Shown here: one piece after another, positions 55,507-64,000 of the stretch
Numbering within the stretch: position 1 is the first letter of the stretch
Layout of the letters: every line of letters starts with the position of its first letter
From: Brevibacillus laterosporus DSM 25
Lineage (GTDB): Bacteria > Bacillota > Bacilli > Brevibacillales > Brevibacillaceae
NCBI RefSeq assembly: GCF_002706795.1
Contig: NZ_CP017705.1
Location: forward strand, 310,001-374,000
DNA length: 64,000 nucleotides
Direction of reading: 5' to 3'
The notes under the pieces: model-generated
The model's database searches: none
What the model saw: only the letters and a program-made list of their open reading frames with translations
Told to the model about the DNA's origin: nothing
Program-made: the position numbers and the translations under genes

Positions 55507-55815
55507 TTATGGATTAGGTGTGAGAAGGTTCTCCATGCTCTTCGCCATCTTACTATCAGTGATGGCGATCGAGACCCGAGCTTCTTTACCAATCGCACTT
55601 CCAAGTTCGTACCTGGTCGAAAGCGAATAACAAGGCACCTTATAATACAGGCATTTGTCGGACACTTTCTTGGTCGTGTTAGCTGATGCATCTGTAGCCA
55701 GAAGGACAAGCTTTGCCTGTCCGTTACGAACCCCATTGATCACGAGACCTTCACCCGTTATTACTTTGCCTGCACGCATGGCCAACCCTAGCAATTGCGC
55801 TACTCTTTGATTCAT
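55507..55815 (-). CDS. ylxQ: L7Ae-family RNA-binding protein YlxQ
   Basis: A 102-residue L7Ae/L30e-fold protein ([36 protein letters not shown]). It probably binds kink-turn RNA. The ATG at 55815 overlaps the rnpM stop by 4 bp. A longer frame upstream lies within rnpM and is rejected. Confidence 0.93.
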   Translation of the reverse strand: MNQRVAQLLGLAMRAGKVITGEGLVINGVRNGQAKLVLLATDASANTTKKVSDKCLYYKVPCYSLSTRYELGSAIGKEARVSIAITDSKMAKSMENLLTPNP

Positions 55816-56102
55816 TTCCCCATCATCTCCAGCCATTTCTCGCGGAAGTTATCATATTGTTCCTGTGAAATGCTGGTGTTTAGCGCACGTTCCAAAACTT
55901 TTTTCCATTTTCCAGCAGTGAAAGTATCTGGTGTACGGCAACTCTCTTTTTGACAAACATAAGTGCCGCGTCCGGACGCCCTTCCGCTCGGATCGATCAA
56001 AATTTGTTCATCCGGCGTTCGAACGACGCGGAGCAATTCCTTCTTCGGGTACATTTCCTGACAAACAATGCATTTACGTAACGGAACTTTTTTTACTTTC
56101 AT
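55812..56102 (-). CDS. rnpM: RNase P modulator RnpM (YlxR)
   Basis: A 96-residue YlxR-family protein. RKCIVCQEMYPKKELLRVV and GRASGRGTYVC are hallmark. In B. subtilis YlxR/RnpM binds RNase P RNA and modulates its activity. The start overlaps the nusA stop by 4 bp (ATGA). Confidence 0.94.
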   Translation of the reverse strand: MKVKKVPLRKCIVCQEMYPKKELLRVVRTPDEQILIDPSGRASGRGTYVCQKESCRTPDTFTAGKWKKVLERALNTSISQEQYDNFREKWLEMMGK

Positions 56103-57193
56103 TCCATACCCACATCGCTAGCATCTTCATCGGAAGGCTTAGGATAGGAGATCCCCTCTTGTTCAGCTTGACTTTCACTCTTAATATCTATTTTCCATCC
56201 AGTAAGTTTGGCTGCCAAGCGTGCATTTTGTCCGCGTTTACCGATAGCTAGGGATAATTGATAATCAGGTACGATTACGCGCGTCATTTTCTCCTCTTCG
56301 TTCACTTCAACATGAACCACTTTAGATGGACTTAACGCGTTAGCCACGTATTCAGCCGGATCCTCAGACCAGCGAACAATGTCAATTTTTTCGCCCTTTA
56401 GTTCGTTTACGATAGTTTGTACGCGTAGACCTTTAGGACCTACACAGGCACCAACTGGATCGACTTCCTCGTTTGTGGAGTGAACAGCAATCTTAGATCG
56501 ATCTCCTGCTTCTCTCGCTACTGATTTAATTTCAACTACACCATCATAAATTTCAGGTACTTCCAGTTCAAATAAGCGTTTTAATAGTCCTGGATGCGTA
56601 CGGGAAATTACGATTTGTGGACCCTTTGTCGTTTTTTCCACTTTAATAATATATGCTTTGATACGGTCTTGTGGTTTAAAATCATCTGATGGCATTTTCT
56701 CAGTTAGAGGCATTACCGCTTCCACTTTACCTAAGTCAACAAAATAGGAGCGGGAATCCTGACGTTGAACAATACCATTAACGATATCTTCTTCACGATC
56801 AATAAATTCATTATAAATAAGTCCGCGTTCTGCTTCACGAATGCGTTGAGTAACGACTTGCTTCGCAGTTTGAGCCGCAATGCGTCCAAAATCACGAGGC
56901 GTTACCTCAATCTCAACGATGTCATCAATGCGGAAGTTTGGATCAATTTCATTAGCAGCCTCCAAAGAAATCTCCAAGCGAGCATCTAACACATCTTCTA
57001 CAACATTTTTACGTGCAAACACGCGAACTTGACCTGAATGGCGGTTTACATCAACACGGACGTTTTGTGCGGAATTAAAGTTGCGCTTGTAACCAGAGAT
57101 CAGCGCTGCCTCAATCGCCTCAATCAAAACTTCTTTGTCAATCCCCTTTTCCTTTTCCAGATCATGCAGTGCTGTAATAAACTCTGCATTCAT
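56099..57193 (-). CDS. nusA: Transcription termination/antitermination factor NusA
   Basis: 364 residues: an N-terminal RNA-polymerase-binding domain, S1 (about 135-200), KH1 and KH2 (VGACVGPKGLRVQTIV; LSLAIGKRGQNARLAAKLTG). There is no C-terminal acidic repeat, as in other Gram-positives. ATG 57193 has GGGGAGG upstream. It is the second gene of the rimP operon. Confidence 0.97.
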   Translation of the reverse strand: MNAEFITALHDLEKEKGIDKEVLIEAIEAALISGYKRNFNSAQNVRVDVNRHSGQVRVFARKNVVEDVLDARLEISLEAANEIDPNFRIDDIVEIEVTPRDFGRIAAQTAKQVVTQRIREAERGLIYNEFIDREEDIVNGIVQRQDSRSYFVDLGKVEAVMPLTEKMPSDDFKPQDRIKAYIIKVEKTTKGPQIVISRTHPGLLKRLFELEVPEIYDGVVEIKSVAREAGDRSKIAVHSTNEEVDPVGACVGPKGLRVQTIVNELKGEKIDIVRWSEDPAEYVANALSPSKVVHVEVNEEEKMTRVIVPDYQLSLAIGKRGQNARLAAKLTGWKIDIKSESQAEQEGISYPKPSDEDASDVGME

Positions 57194-57215
57194 TGTACTA
57201 ATGTCCTCCCCTCAA

Positions 57216-57674
57216 TTAAAAGACGATAGCCAATCGGGCTTCGCTTATTTGTTCCATTTTAATTGTATATTTGTTTTTTTGTTCAGAAATCGTTAACGTC
57301 TCACCGTCAAACGATTCTAATGTACCTTCAAACAACGTGTGACCGTCCACCGCTTCTTTGGTGGTGATATGTACGTGTTTGCCTACAGCCTTGTGATAAT
57401 CTTTTTCTTTACGTAAAGGACGCTCCGCTCCAGGCGAAGAAACCTCTAAGAAATATGCTGTTGGAATCGGGTCCAGTTCGTCCAGCTTTGCTCCTAGTTT
57501 TTCACTAACGGTACCACAATCTTCAATATCGATGTTGGACGAATCATTGTCGATAAAGATACGCAAAAACCAGTTGCTACCTTCCTTTTTGTATTCGATA
57601 TCCACCAGTTCCAATCCTGTTTCTTCAAGGATAGGAGTCAGTAGTTCCTCAACAATTTGCACTACCTTGCTCAA
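57216..57674 (-). CDS. rimP: Ribosome maturation factor RimP
   Basis: 152 residues. [20 protein letters not shown] and [14 protein letters not shown] match the RimP N-domain, and the C-terminal SH3-like domain follows. It assists early 30S assembly. The start is TTG 57674 with AGGAGG seven bases upstream. The longer upstream frame has no site and no family match. It is the first gene of the rimP-nusA-infB operon. Confidence 0.96.
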   Translation of the reverse strand: MSKVVQIVEELLTPILEETGLELVDIEYKKEGSNWFLRIFIDNDSSNIDIEDCGTVSEKLGAKLDELDPIPTAYFLEVSSPGAERPLRKEKDYHKAVGKHVHITTKEAVDGHTLFEGTLESFDGETLTISEQKNKYTIKMEQISEARLAIVF

Positions 57675-57804
57675 GCAAGTTCCTCCTTTAAGCATATCCA
57701 TACTGTTATAAATGTGTAACCGGCTACCAAGGTGGCACCGGGTGGTCACAAGTCTAATTCTTTGCCATAAGAAGCTTTCTATCAGGAAATCCCCTGTGGT
57801 CAAG

Positions 57805-57828
57805 AAGAAAGAGTGGGTTTCCCCACTC
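57805..57828 (-). terminator. Hairpin with T-rich tail in the rimP leader
   Basis: Minus strand GAGTGGG (57828-57822) and CCCACTC (57817-57811), extended by one A/T pair, then TTTCTTCTTG. It lies about 20-30 nt after the predicted start of transcription, so it may be an attenuator for the whole operon, or a stability hairpin. Confidence 0.5.
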
Positions 57829-57859
57829 TCGTACGTGTATAACCAGTATTTCCAAAAAA

Positions 57860-57889
57860 ATTATAGCATAATACCATGGGTCTTGACAA
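57860..57889 (-). promoter_or_regulatory. Promoter of the rimP-nusA-infB operon
   Basis: Minus strand TTGTCA (57889-57884), 18 bp, TATAAT (57865-57860). A near-consensus sigma-A promoter giving a leader of about 175-180 nt. Confidence 0.72.
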
Positions 57890-57966
57890 CCACTGCCTCT
57901 TTTGATCAGACTTACCAAAACTCTGCTGAATCCCCATTAAACCAATCATAGCACAGCCTGCATTGG

Positions 57967-58424
57967 TTACCCCGATACATTAACAGGGGATGCTTCCTTT
58001 TCTTTCCTCCCCGAAACACTGTGTAGAACCATTCCAAGCATGATAAGCAGAAGCCCCACCAACCAATGGTGTAGGCAAGCTAGCAGATAACCAAATAACC
58101 TCTCCTGCTGTAGTAAATAAGACTTCCATCGACTGTGTTGCTTCTACGGCCGCTAATTGACGCATGCTTCCTTTTACCATTTCAGTTACACGGAAAAATA
58201 AAGCAGTGGCACAAATCCTGAGAAAAGAGCAACTAGGGAGGTTTGGAAACTCTGACTCTGACTTGGCGCTCCATCTACGTAAAACAGCCCAAAACCAACC
58301 GTGCTCCACAACATCCATTCTTTTGGATGCTTTTTAATCTCTATCATAGCATTCCCAGATTTCCTCGCATAAACACAAGGAGCAGTAATAGAGGAAGCAT
58401 AAAGAAATAGCGAAGTGCTGCAAG
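57967..58424 (-). pseudogene. Decayed EmrE-type multidrug efflux transporter
   Basis: Four pieces of one transporter lie in changing frames. A (58424-58347): LAALRYFFMLPLLLLLVFMR. B (58347-58189): KKHPKEWMLWSTVGFGLFY, followed without the expected middle part by QSFQTSLVALFSGFVPLL. C (about 58197-58056): FRVTEMVKGSMRQLAAVEA, TQSMEVLFTTAGEVIWLS. D (58059-57967): VGLLLIMLGMVLHSVSGRK then stop. The order and motifs fit the multidrug resistance efflux transporter family (EmrE, PF13536-like, about 300 residues). The N-terminal helices and a large middle part are missing, and there are at least three frameshifts. A 112-codon frame (58318-57980) spans C but is not the true protein. Confidence 0.82.
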
Positions 58425-58460
58425 CTTTTGACCTATATTGCCTTATTTTTAAATATCAAG

Positions 58461-58537
58461 TAAGAAAAAGGCAACCTCAACAATACATCTATCAAAAGTA
58501 TAATGTAATGATAGATGTATATATCGTTAAAGTTGCC
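58461..58537 (-). terminator. Very long hairpin after polC
   Basis: GGCAAC (58470-58475) and ATACATCTATCA (58483-58494) pair with TGATAGATGTAT (58509-58520) and GTTGCC (58532-58537), with imperfect pairing between. The minus strand then reads TTTTTCTTA. It lies 46 bp after polC and serves as its terminator. The stem is unusually long for a terminator; an origin as a small palindromic insertion is possible. Confidence 0.7.
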
Positions 58538-58582
58538 ATTTCAAAAGTATTATCTAGTAAAATTTGCTATGCTCTCAAACCG

Positions 58583-61500
58583 CTAAAACAAGGACAATTG
58601 ATTTGATTCTGGCATACCTTGTAGTGCTCCCTGTTCGTCCAGATACTCCAAAATTGTTTTAGAAATCTTGGAACGACTAAGCAGGTCTTCTTTTGATAAA
58701 AATTCGCCCTGTTCACGTGCTTCTACAATACTGATTGCTGCGTTAGTTCCTAATCCTGGAATCGCATTAAACGGTGCGATTAGTTTATTTCCATCAATCA
58801 GGAATTTCTCAGCATCTGAACGATATAGATCCACATTGGTAAAGCTAAAGCCTCGCTCTACCATTTCCAATGCCATCTCTAGTACAGTCAGTAAGGATTT
58901 TTCTTTCGGTTGGGCATCGTGACCTTTTTCCTCAATCTCTTCAATCCGTTGACGAATAGCTGCCGATCCTTGTACCATCAATGGAATATCGAAATCATCA
59001 GCACGAACTGTGAAATACGTAGCGTAAAATTCCAATGGATAATGTACCTTACAATAAGCGATCCGAACCGCCATCATTACATAAGCAGTCGCATGCGCTT
59101 TTGGGAACATATACTTAATCCGTTGGCAAGAGCCTATGTACCATTCAGGCACATCATGATTTCGCATTTCCTCTTGGTCTTCCTCGCTTACACCTTTTCC
59201 TTTACGCACTGATTCCATTATTTTAAAGGCTTGTGATGGTTCCAATCCTTTATAAATCAGATATACCATGATATCGTCACGACAACCAATAACTTCAGAA
59301 AGCTTACATGTCTGATTACGTATCAATTCCTGGGCATTGTTTAGCCATACGTCAGTTCCATGAGAGAGACCAGAAATCTGTACTAATTCAGCAAAGGTGG
59401 TTGGTTTTGTATCTTCTAACATCTGACGAACGAATTTAGTACCAAATTCCGGAATCCCTAATGTGCCCATATTTGTACGGATTTGATCAGCCGTTACACC
59501 TATCGATTCTGTTGAGCTAAAGATAGACATCGTTTTTGGATCGTCCAACGGGATTTGTTTTGGGTCTAATCCCGTCAAATCCTGTAGCATCCGGATAACG
59601 GTCGGATCGTCGTGACCAAGAATATCTAGCTTTAATAAATTGTCATGGATGGAATGGAAGTCAAAATGCGTTGTTCGCCATTCAGATTTAACATCATCAG
59701 CAGGGAATTGAATAGGACAAAAATCCTCCATATCCATATAGTCAGGCAACACAATAATTCCCCCTGGATGCTGTCCAGTAGTCCGCTTTGCACCCGTACA
59801 ACCATTTACCAATCGTGCGATTTCTGCTCCGCGCAGCATTAGCTTGCGCTCTTCCGCCCATTTCCGAACATAGCCATACGCTGTCTTTTCCGCAACCGTA
59901 CCTATCGTCCCTGCACGAAAAACATTATCGACACCAAATAGATCTTGCGTATATTTATGAGCCCTTGGTTGATAGTCACCAGAGAAATTTAAATCGATAT
60001 CGGGAACCTTATCTCCTTTAAATCCAAGGAAGGTTTCGAACGGAATATCTTGGCCATCTTTCGTATATCTAGTACCACATTTCTCACAATCCTTGTCCTT
60101 TAAGTCGAACCCAGAACCAATGGAACCGTCCATAATAAACTCGCTATGCTGACAGCTCGGGCAAACATAGTGCGGTGGTAGTGGATTAACCTCTGTGATA
60201 TCGGACATAGTTGCTACAAAAGAAGAGCCTACCGATCCCCGGGAACCTACTAAATAGCCGTCGCTAAGTGATTTTGTCACCAAGCGCTGTGAAATAAGAT
60301 AAATAACGCCAAATCCGTGTTTAATGATACTTGTCAATTCTTTTTCTAAGCGTTTTTCAACGATCTCTGGTAACGGATCACCATAGATTCGCTTTGCTTT
60401 GTTATAGCACATATCACGTAGTTCTTCATCTGCCCCTTCGATGACAGGGGTATACAAACGGTCTGGGATCGGGCTAACTTCATCAATCATGTCAGCAATG
60501 GCATTTGTATTGTCTATAACAATTTCTTTAGCCTTTTGTTCACCCAAGTAAGAGAATGCCTCCAACATCTCCTCAGTGGTCATGAAATATAGTGGAGGTT
60601 GGTCGTTAGCATCTTGGTCTCCTTTTGATAACAAGAATACTTCACGGAACGTATGATCTCGAGGGTGCAGAAAATGAACATCACCCGTAGCTACAACAGG
60701 TCGCTCTAAATGGTCAGCAATACGTATCAATGTTTCATGATATGTCTTCACCACGTCCGTGTTTGGAATCGTCTCATTACGCAATAATGGTTTGTAATGC
60801 TCGAGGGGTTGCAACTCGATATAATCATAAAATCTAGCAATCTCTTCCAATTCCTGTTCTGGCTTACCACGTAGAATACCTTGGAACAGCTCTCCTTCTT
60901 TACACGCCGTTCCAATCAACAAGCCTTCCCGATATTTCGTAATCTGGCTACGCATAATACGTGGTACACGGAAAAAGGTTTCCGTATGCGAGATAGACAC
61001 CAGCTTATACAGATTTTTTAAGCCTTCCTTGTTCTTCACTAATATCGTAGCATGGAATGGACGAGTACTCTTATAATCTGCCTGAGCATTGCTTCGCTCA
61101 TTTAGTTCTGAAAGTGTTTTGATCTCAGCTTCCTTCACGTCTTTTAACATGAGCTGGAATACTTTTGCCAGTGCGACGGTGTCGTCCAATGCCCGGTGAG
61201 CATTGATCAATTCAACATTAAAACGTTTCGCTAAAGTTCCTAAACGATAATTACGCATGCCTGAATACATCATACGTGCGAGTGGCAAAGTGTCTAAGAA
61301 TGAATTTGTCCACGGTTCCATACCCACTCGAATGGCACATGCATTAATAAATGCTTGGTCAAATTCGGCATTGTGGGCAACAAGAATAGAATCTCCAGCA
61401 AATTCTTTAAAGCGGCGCAAGACAACGTCTAGCTTCTGTTTTCCCCGTAGCATCTCGTTTGTGATCCCTGTAATCTCCGTGGTTTTGGGGCCAACCAAAA

Positions 61501-62899
61501 TACCAGGATCAATTAATTCTGTCCATTCTTCAATGATTTCTGAACCTATCATTTTTACAGCTGCAATTTCAATAATAGTATGTTCATTCGCATTCAATCC
61601 CGTTGTCTCTGTATCAAATACGACATAGGGGGTCTTCTCATCGATAGCATAATTTGTTGCTCCACGATCCAAGTTATATACAATATTAATGCCATCTTCC
61701 ACTACATAGGCTTCTAAACCTAAGATACATTTGATACCGTTCTTTTTGGCTACGCCATAAGCCTCAGGGAATGCCTGTACGACACCATGGTCGGTTATTG
61801 TCACAGCTTTATGTCCCCATTTAGCAGCTTGCGTAATGTAAGATTTCACGGAAACGACTCCGTCCAACATGCTCATAGGAGTATGGGCGTGTAACTCAAC
61901 CCGTTTCTCCTCTGCTCGGTCCTTGCGTCCTTGCTGTTCAATCTGGTTGATATCATTTGCCATCATAACCAGCTCACGCATAAAGGTATCATGCTGGACG
62001 CTACCGCGTGCTTTAATCCACATACCGTCTTTAATCGCCTCTAGTACTTTAACATCTTCCTTATCACGCGAAAAGATTTTGACGGTCAGCGAATCAGTAT
62101 AATCTGTCATATGGAATGTTAAGATATGGCGTCCGCTTTTTAATTCTTTAATTTCTACATTAAAGACTGTACCCTGAATCGTAATTCGTCTCTCTTCCTC
62201 TTGAATCTCACAGATAGGTACAGGTTCCTCCTTAATGTCATATCCAATGGTAACAGTAGTAATCGCTTCAGCCTCTTGTCCATTCTGACGCTCTTTCTCA
62301 GCCTGAGCTTGCTGAGTCATTACATTTTTAACCAACGCTCGTTCCTCTTCTTTACGTTGCTCAATAAAAGCCTGCATAGCCTCATCGTTTTCTTCTGCTT
62401 GGAATAGAAAACGCGGGCGTACCTGAGCAATCTTCCAAAATGCTTCCGTCAGTTGTTCATCTGCTTTTTTCGATTTCATAATATCTACTGCCATTTCAGT
62501 TGGTAACAATAGCTTTACCTGGTCCCCCGCTGTCTCCATTCGTCCTGTTTTTAGGGTTCCTACCAATGTTTGCAAATGAGCATCTGGGTCGTTCAACAAG
62601 TAATCCCAGTATTCTTCCACCACAATATGTACGGGCGGCTGTAAGGAATAACGAAAAATCGCATCAACCTTGGCTAAGTGTGCAAATGTTTGTTGCAATC
62701 GTTTGGTAAACGCACGATATATATCAACTGGCATCATTTTTTCAAATGTGAAATGAAAAATCCATTCCTTAGTTTGTTTATATACTTCTAGCTTCTCAAT
62801 ATACCCCTCGGTAAAATACCGCTCAACCATCTCTTGGGGAACCTCTAATTGCTTGAGGAGCAGAGAAAATCTATGTTTTTGTTCTGTTAATAGATCCAA
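58583..62899 (-). CDS. polC: DNA polymerase III alpha subunit, Gram-positive type
   Basis: The replicative polymerase, 1438 residues (B. subtilis 1437). Order: N-terminal domain, OB fold (ITIQGTVFNVEIKELKSGRH), PHP domain (RVELHAHTPMSMLDGV) split by the DEDDh 3'-5' proofreading exonuclease (VFDTETTGLNANEHTIIE), then the polymerase palm with PDIDLNFSGDYQ, a zinc-binding CxxC set (YVCPSCQH; CEKCG) and a C-terminal helix-hairpin-helix region (NAIPGLGTNAA). The start is TTG 62899, with GAGAGGTGAG upstream. It lies between proS and rimP, as in B. subtilis. Confidence 0.98.
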   Translation of the reverse strand: MDLLTEQKHRFSLLLKQLEVPQEMVERYFTEGYIEKLEVYKQTKEWIFHFTFEKMMPVDIYRAFTKRLQQTFAHLAKVDAIFRYSLQPPVHIVVEEYWDYLLNDPDAHLQTLVGTLKTGRMETAGDQVKLLLPTEMAVDIMKSKKADEQLTEAFWKIAQVRPRFLFQAEENDEAMQAFIEQRKEEERALVKNVMTQQAQAEKERQNGQEAEAITTVTIGYDIKEEPVPICEIQEEERRITIQGTVFNVEIKELKSGRHILTFHMTDYTDSLTVKIFSRDKEDVKVLEAIKDGMWIKARGSVQHDTFMRELVMMANDINQIEQQGRKDRAEEKRVELHAHTPMSMLDGVVSVKSYITQAAKWGHKAVTITDHGVVQAFPEAYGVAKKNGIKCILGLEAYVVEDGINIVYNLDRGATNYAIDEKTPYVVFDTETTGLNANEHTIIEIAAVKMIGSEIIEEWTELIDPGILVGPKTTEITGITNEMLRGKQKLDVVLRRFKEFAGDSILVAHNAEFDQAFINACAIRVGMEPWTNSFLDTLPLARMMYSGMRNYRLGTLAKRFNVELINAHRALDDTVALAKVFQLMLKDVKEAEIKTLSELNERSNAQADYKSTRPFHATILVKNKEGLKNLYKLVSISHTETFFRVPRIMRSQITKYREGLLIGTACKEGELFQGILRGKPEQELEEIARFYDYIELQPLEHYKPLLRNETIPNTDVVKTYHETLIRIADHLERPVVATGDVHFLHPRDHTFREVFLLSKGDQDANDQPPLYFMTTEEMLEAFSYLGEQKAKEIVIDNTNAIADMIDEVSPIPDRLYTPVIEGADEELRDMCYNKAKRIYGDPLPEIVEKRLEKELTSIIKHGFGVIYLISQRLVTKSLSDGYLVGSRGSVGSSFVATMSDITEVNPLPPHYVCPSCQHSEFIMDGSIGSGFDLKDKDCEKCGTRYTKDGQDIPFETFLGFKGDKVPDIDLNFSGDYQPRAHKYTQDLFGVDNVFRAGTIGTVAEKTAYGYVRKWAEERKLMLRGAEIARLVNGCTGAKRTTGQHPGGIIVLPDYMDMEDFCPIQFPADDVKSEWRTTHFDFHSIHDNLLKLDILGHDDPTVIRMLQDLTGLDPKQIPLDDPKTMSIFSSTESIGVTADQIRTNMGTLGIPEFGTKFVRQMLEDTKPTTFAELVQISGLSHGTDVWLNNAQELIRNQTCKLSEVIGCRDDIMVYLIYKGLEPSQAFKIMESVRKGKGVSEEDQEEMRNHDVPEWYIGSCQRIKYMFPKAHATAYVMMAVRIAYCKVHYPLEFYATYFTVRADDFDIPLMVQGSAAIRQRIEEIEEKGHDAQPKEKSLLTVLEMALEMVERGFSFTNVDLYRSDAEKFLIDGNKLIAPFNAIPGLGTNAAISIVEAREQGEFLSKEDLLSRSKISKTILEYLDEQGALQGMPESNQLSLF

Positions 62900-62977
62900 C
62901 TTTTCTCACCTCTCGCTTTTCTCCTTCTCTACCTTACGATAAAATACTAGGCAGAACCAAAGGTAATATCTACATAG

Positions 62978-63010
62978 AAAAGGTACCCCTTGCTGATCTG
63001 GGGTACCTTT
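62978..63010 (-). terminator. Terminator of proS
   Basis: AAAGGTACCCC (62979-62989) and GGGGTACCTTT (63000-63010), a perfect 11-bp stem with T runs on both sides. It lies 54 bp after proS. Confidence 0.88.
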
Positions 63011-63063
63011 TTCTTTTCTACAAAATCCAAAGCAAATCCTGCATTCCTTTTGATATCTAACTC

Positions 63064-64000
63064 TTACAGATTTGCTAGCTGTTCTTTTACATAAGGGATA
63101 AGTTCGCTCACAGCTACCACAGTAGCTTCACCCGTACGTCTTACGCGAACTTCCACTGTACCTGGTTCTAATTTATCGGAAACCGTAATTCGAAGTGGTA
63201 AACCAAGTAAATCGGCATCCTTAAACTTCACACCGGCACGTTCCGTACGGTCATCGTACAACACTTCTACTCCTGCAGCTTGCAATGCTGCTGTAATCTC
63301 TTCACTCATTTCACGCTGTTGATCCGATTTTACATTAATCGGAATTACATGTGCATGATATGGAGCAACAGATACTGGCCAGATAATACCATTCTCGTCA
63401 TTGTTTTGTTCAATGACAGCAGCCAGTGTACGAGATACACCAATACCGTAACATCCCATGATCATCGTTTGTTCACGACCATTCTCATCTAGGAAGGTAG
63501 CTCCGATTGGCTCTGAGTATTTTGTACCCAACTTAAATACGTGACCTACTTCTACACCACGGGCGAAGGCGATTGGAGCTTGTGTACGTGGGCAAACATC
63601 ACCCTCCTGAATATTTCGCAGATCAGCAAAACGAGACACCTGATAATCGCGTCCATATTGCGCGTTCTTCAAATGGTAATCTACTTCGTTTGCTCCAACA
63701 ATAGCACTAGCTACCTCTTGAACGTAATTGTCTGCTACTACCTCAATCTTTTTCTCACCAGCACCAACAGGACCAATAAAACCGACTGGAGCACCTAGCT
63801 TCTCAGTGATTTCTGTTTCTGTCGCCATGCGTATATCAATCGCGTCAAACATATTTTTTAGCTTCACTTCATTCAATTCATGATCCCCACGAATCAAAAC
63901 GAGTACAAACTGATCATCCACCATGTAAGCTAAGCTTTTCACGATGTCTTTGCCTTCAATACCCAGACTTTCTTTTAATTGTTCAATGGTTCTGGTGTTT
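63064..64000 (-). CDS. proS: Prolyl-tRNA synthetase, C-terminal part
   Basis: The frame stays open to the right edge, so this is about the last 312 codons of a gene that begins outside the window. The first part seen belongs to the inserted editing domain ([23 protein letters not shown]), the middle holds class II motif 3 ([20 protein letters not shown]), and the end is the anticodon-binding domain ([21 protein letters not shown]). It charges tRNA-Pro. It is followed by a strong terminator and polC. Confidence 0.96.
   Translation of the reverse strand, partial: NTRTIEQLKESLGIEGKDIVKSLAYMVDDQFVLVLIRGDHELNEVKLKNMFDAIDIRMATETEITEKLGAPVGFIGPVGAGEKKIEVVADNYVQEVASAIVGANEVDYHLKNAQYGRDYQVSRFADLRNIQEGDVCPRTQAPIAFARGVEVGHVFKLGTKYSEPIGATFLDENGREQTMIMGCYGIGVSRTLAAVIEQNNDENGIIWPVSVAPYHAHVIPINVKSDQQREMSEEITAALQAAGVEVLYDDRTERAGVKFKDADLLGLPLRITVSDKLEPGTVEVRVRRTGEATVVAVSELIPYVKEQLANL

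Noticed and set aside
57727-57745. T-box-like AAGGTGGCACCGGG on the plus strand
   Set aside because: It resembles the T-box AGGGTGGnACCGCG motif, but there is no tRNA synthetase or amino-acid gene downstream on the plus strand, no Stem I, and the operon here runs on the minus strand.
57980-58318. Single 112-codon ORF as a real gene
   Set aside because: Its middle matches an EmrE-type transporter, but both ends are out-of-frame readings of the same transporter. It is a pseudogene fragment.
1-64000. tRNA, rRNA, CRISPR arrays, insertion sequences with transposase, prophage genes
   Set aside because: None seen on either strand. There are no repeat-spacer arrays, no transposase or integrase motifs and no cloverleaf-like sequences that I could support.

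Overview
This is a stretch of Gram-positive, endospore-forming Bacillota chromosome. It has low G+C, strong AGGAGG-type ribosome binding sites and frequent TTG/GTG starts. Gene content and order match the Bacillus subtilis proS-polC-rimP-nusA-infB-truB-ribF-rpsO-pnp-ylxY-mlpA-ymxH-spoVFAB-asd-dapG-dapA-rnjB-tepA-spoIIIE-ymfFHIJKM-pgsA-cinA-recA-rny-ymdB-spoVS block. Extra features (recX after recA, korAB after spoVS, rimO before pgsA, a DEAD-box helicase between cinA and recA, stalk-domain 'copper amine oxidase N-terminal' proteins) point to Brevibacillus or a close relative. That genus assignment is inference.

Nearly everything is on the minus strand, so the natural reading runs from 64000 down to 1. 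64000-57200: end of proS, polC, a decayed EmrE-type transporter, then the promoter and leader of the rimP operon. 57200-49500: rimP-nusA-rnpM-ylxQ-infB-ylxP-rbfA-nrnA-truB-ribF, a translation/transcription operon with overlapping or nearly touching genes. 49400-43360: rpsO, pnp, ylxY, mlpA, dut, ymxH. 43200-38470: dpaA-dpaB-asd-dapG-dapA, which together make and oxidise dihydrodipicolinate for the spore core. 38056-36377: an RNase J. 36300-31300: the only accessory pocket, splitting rnjB from tepA. It holds a macrolide-type glycosyltransferase diverging from a glycolipid-binding-domain protein, a YxeA-like protein, a frameshifted stalk/DUF3298 gene and gene debris. 31120-27480: tepA-ylzJ-ftsK/spoIIIE. 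27185-22450: a BMP-type nucleoside ABC transporter (nupNOPQ-like). 22249-15814: LysM/M23 peptidase, small zinc ribbon, the M16 pair YmfF/YmfH, YmfI, YmfJ, YmfK. 15801-7873: RodZ-like protein, rimO, pgsA, cinA, DEAD-box helicase, recA, recX. 7512-1448: rny, ymdB, spoVS, korA, korB. The only sizeable plus-strand genes are a YkvI-like membrane protein at the left edge and the glycolipid-binding protein.

I did not find a convincing new multi-gene system. The window is mostly conserved core genome. The parts most worth a second look are the accessory pocket (broken genes, divergent glycosyltransferase/glycolipid pair with an operator-like palindrome over a -10 box), several promoter-region dyads (korA, rimO), hairpins in the leaders of rny and rimP, the very large hairpin after polC, and the decayed EmrE gene.
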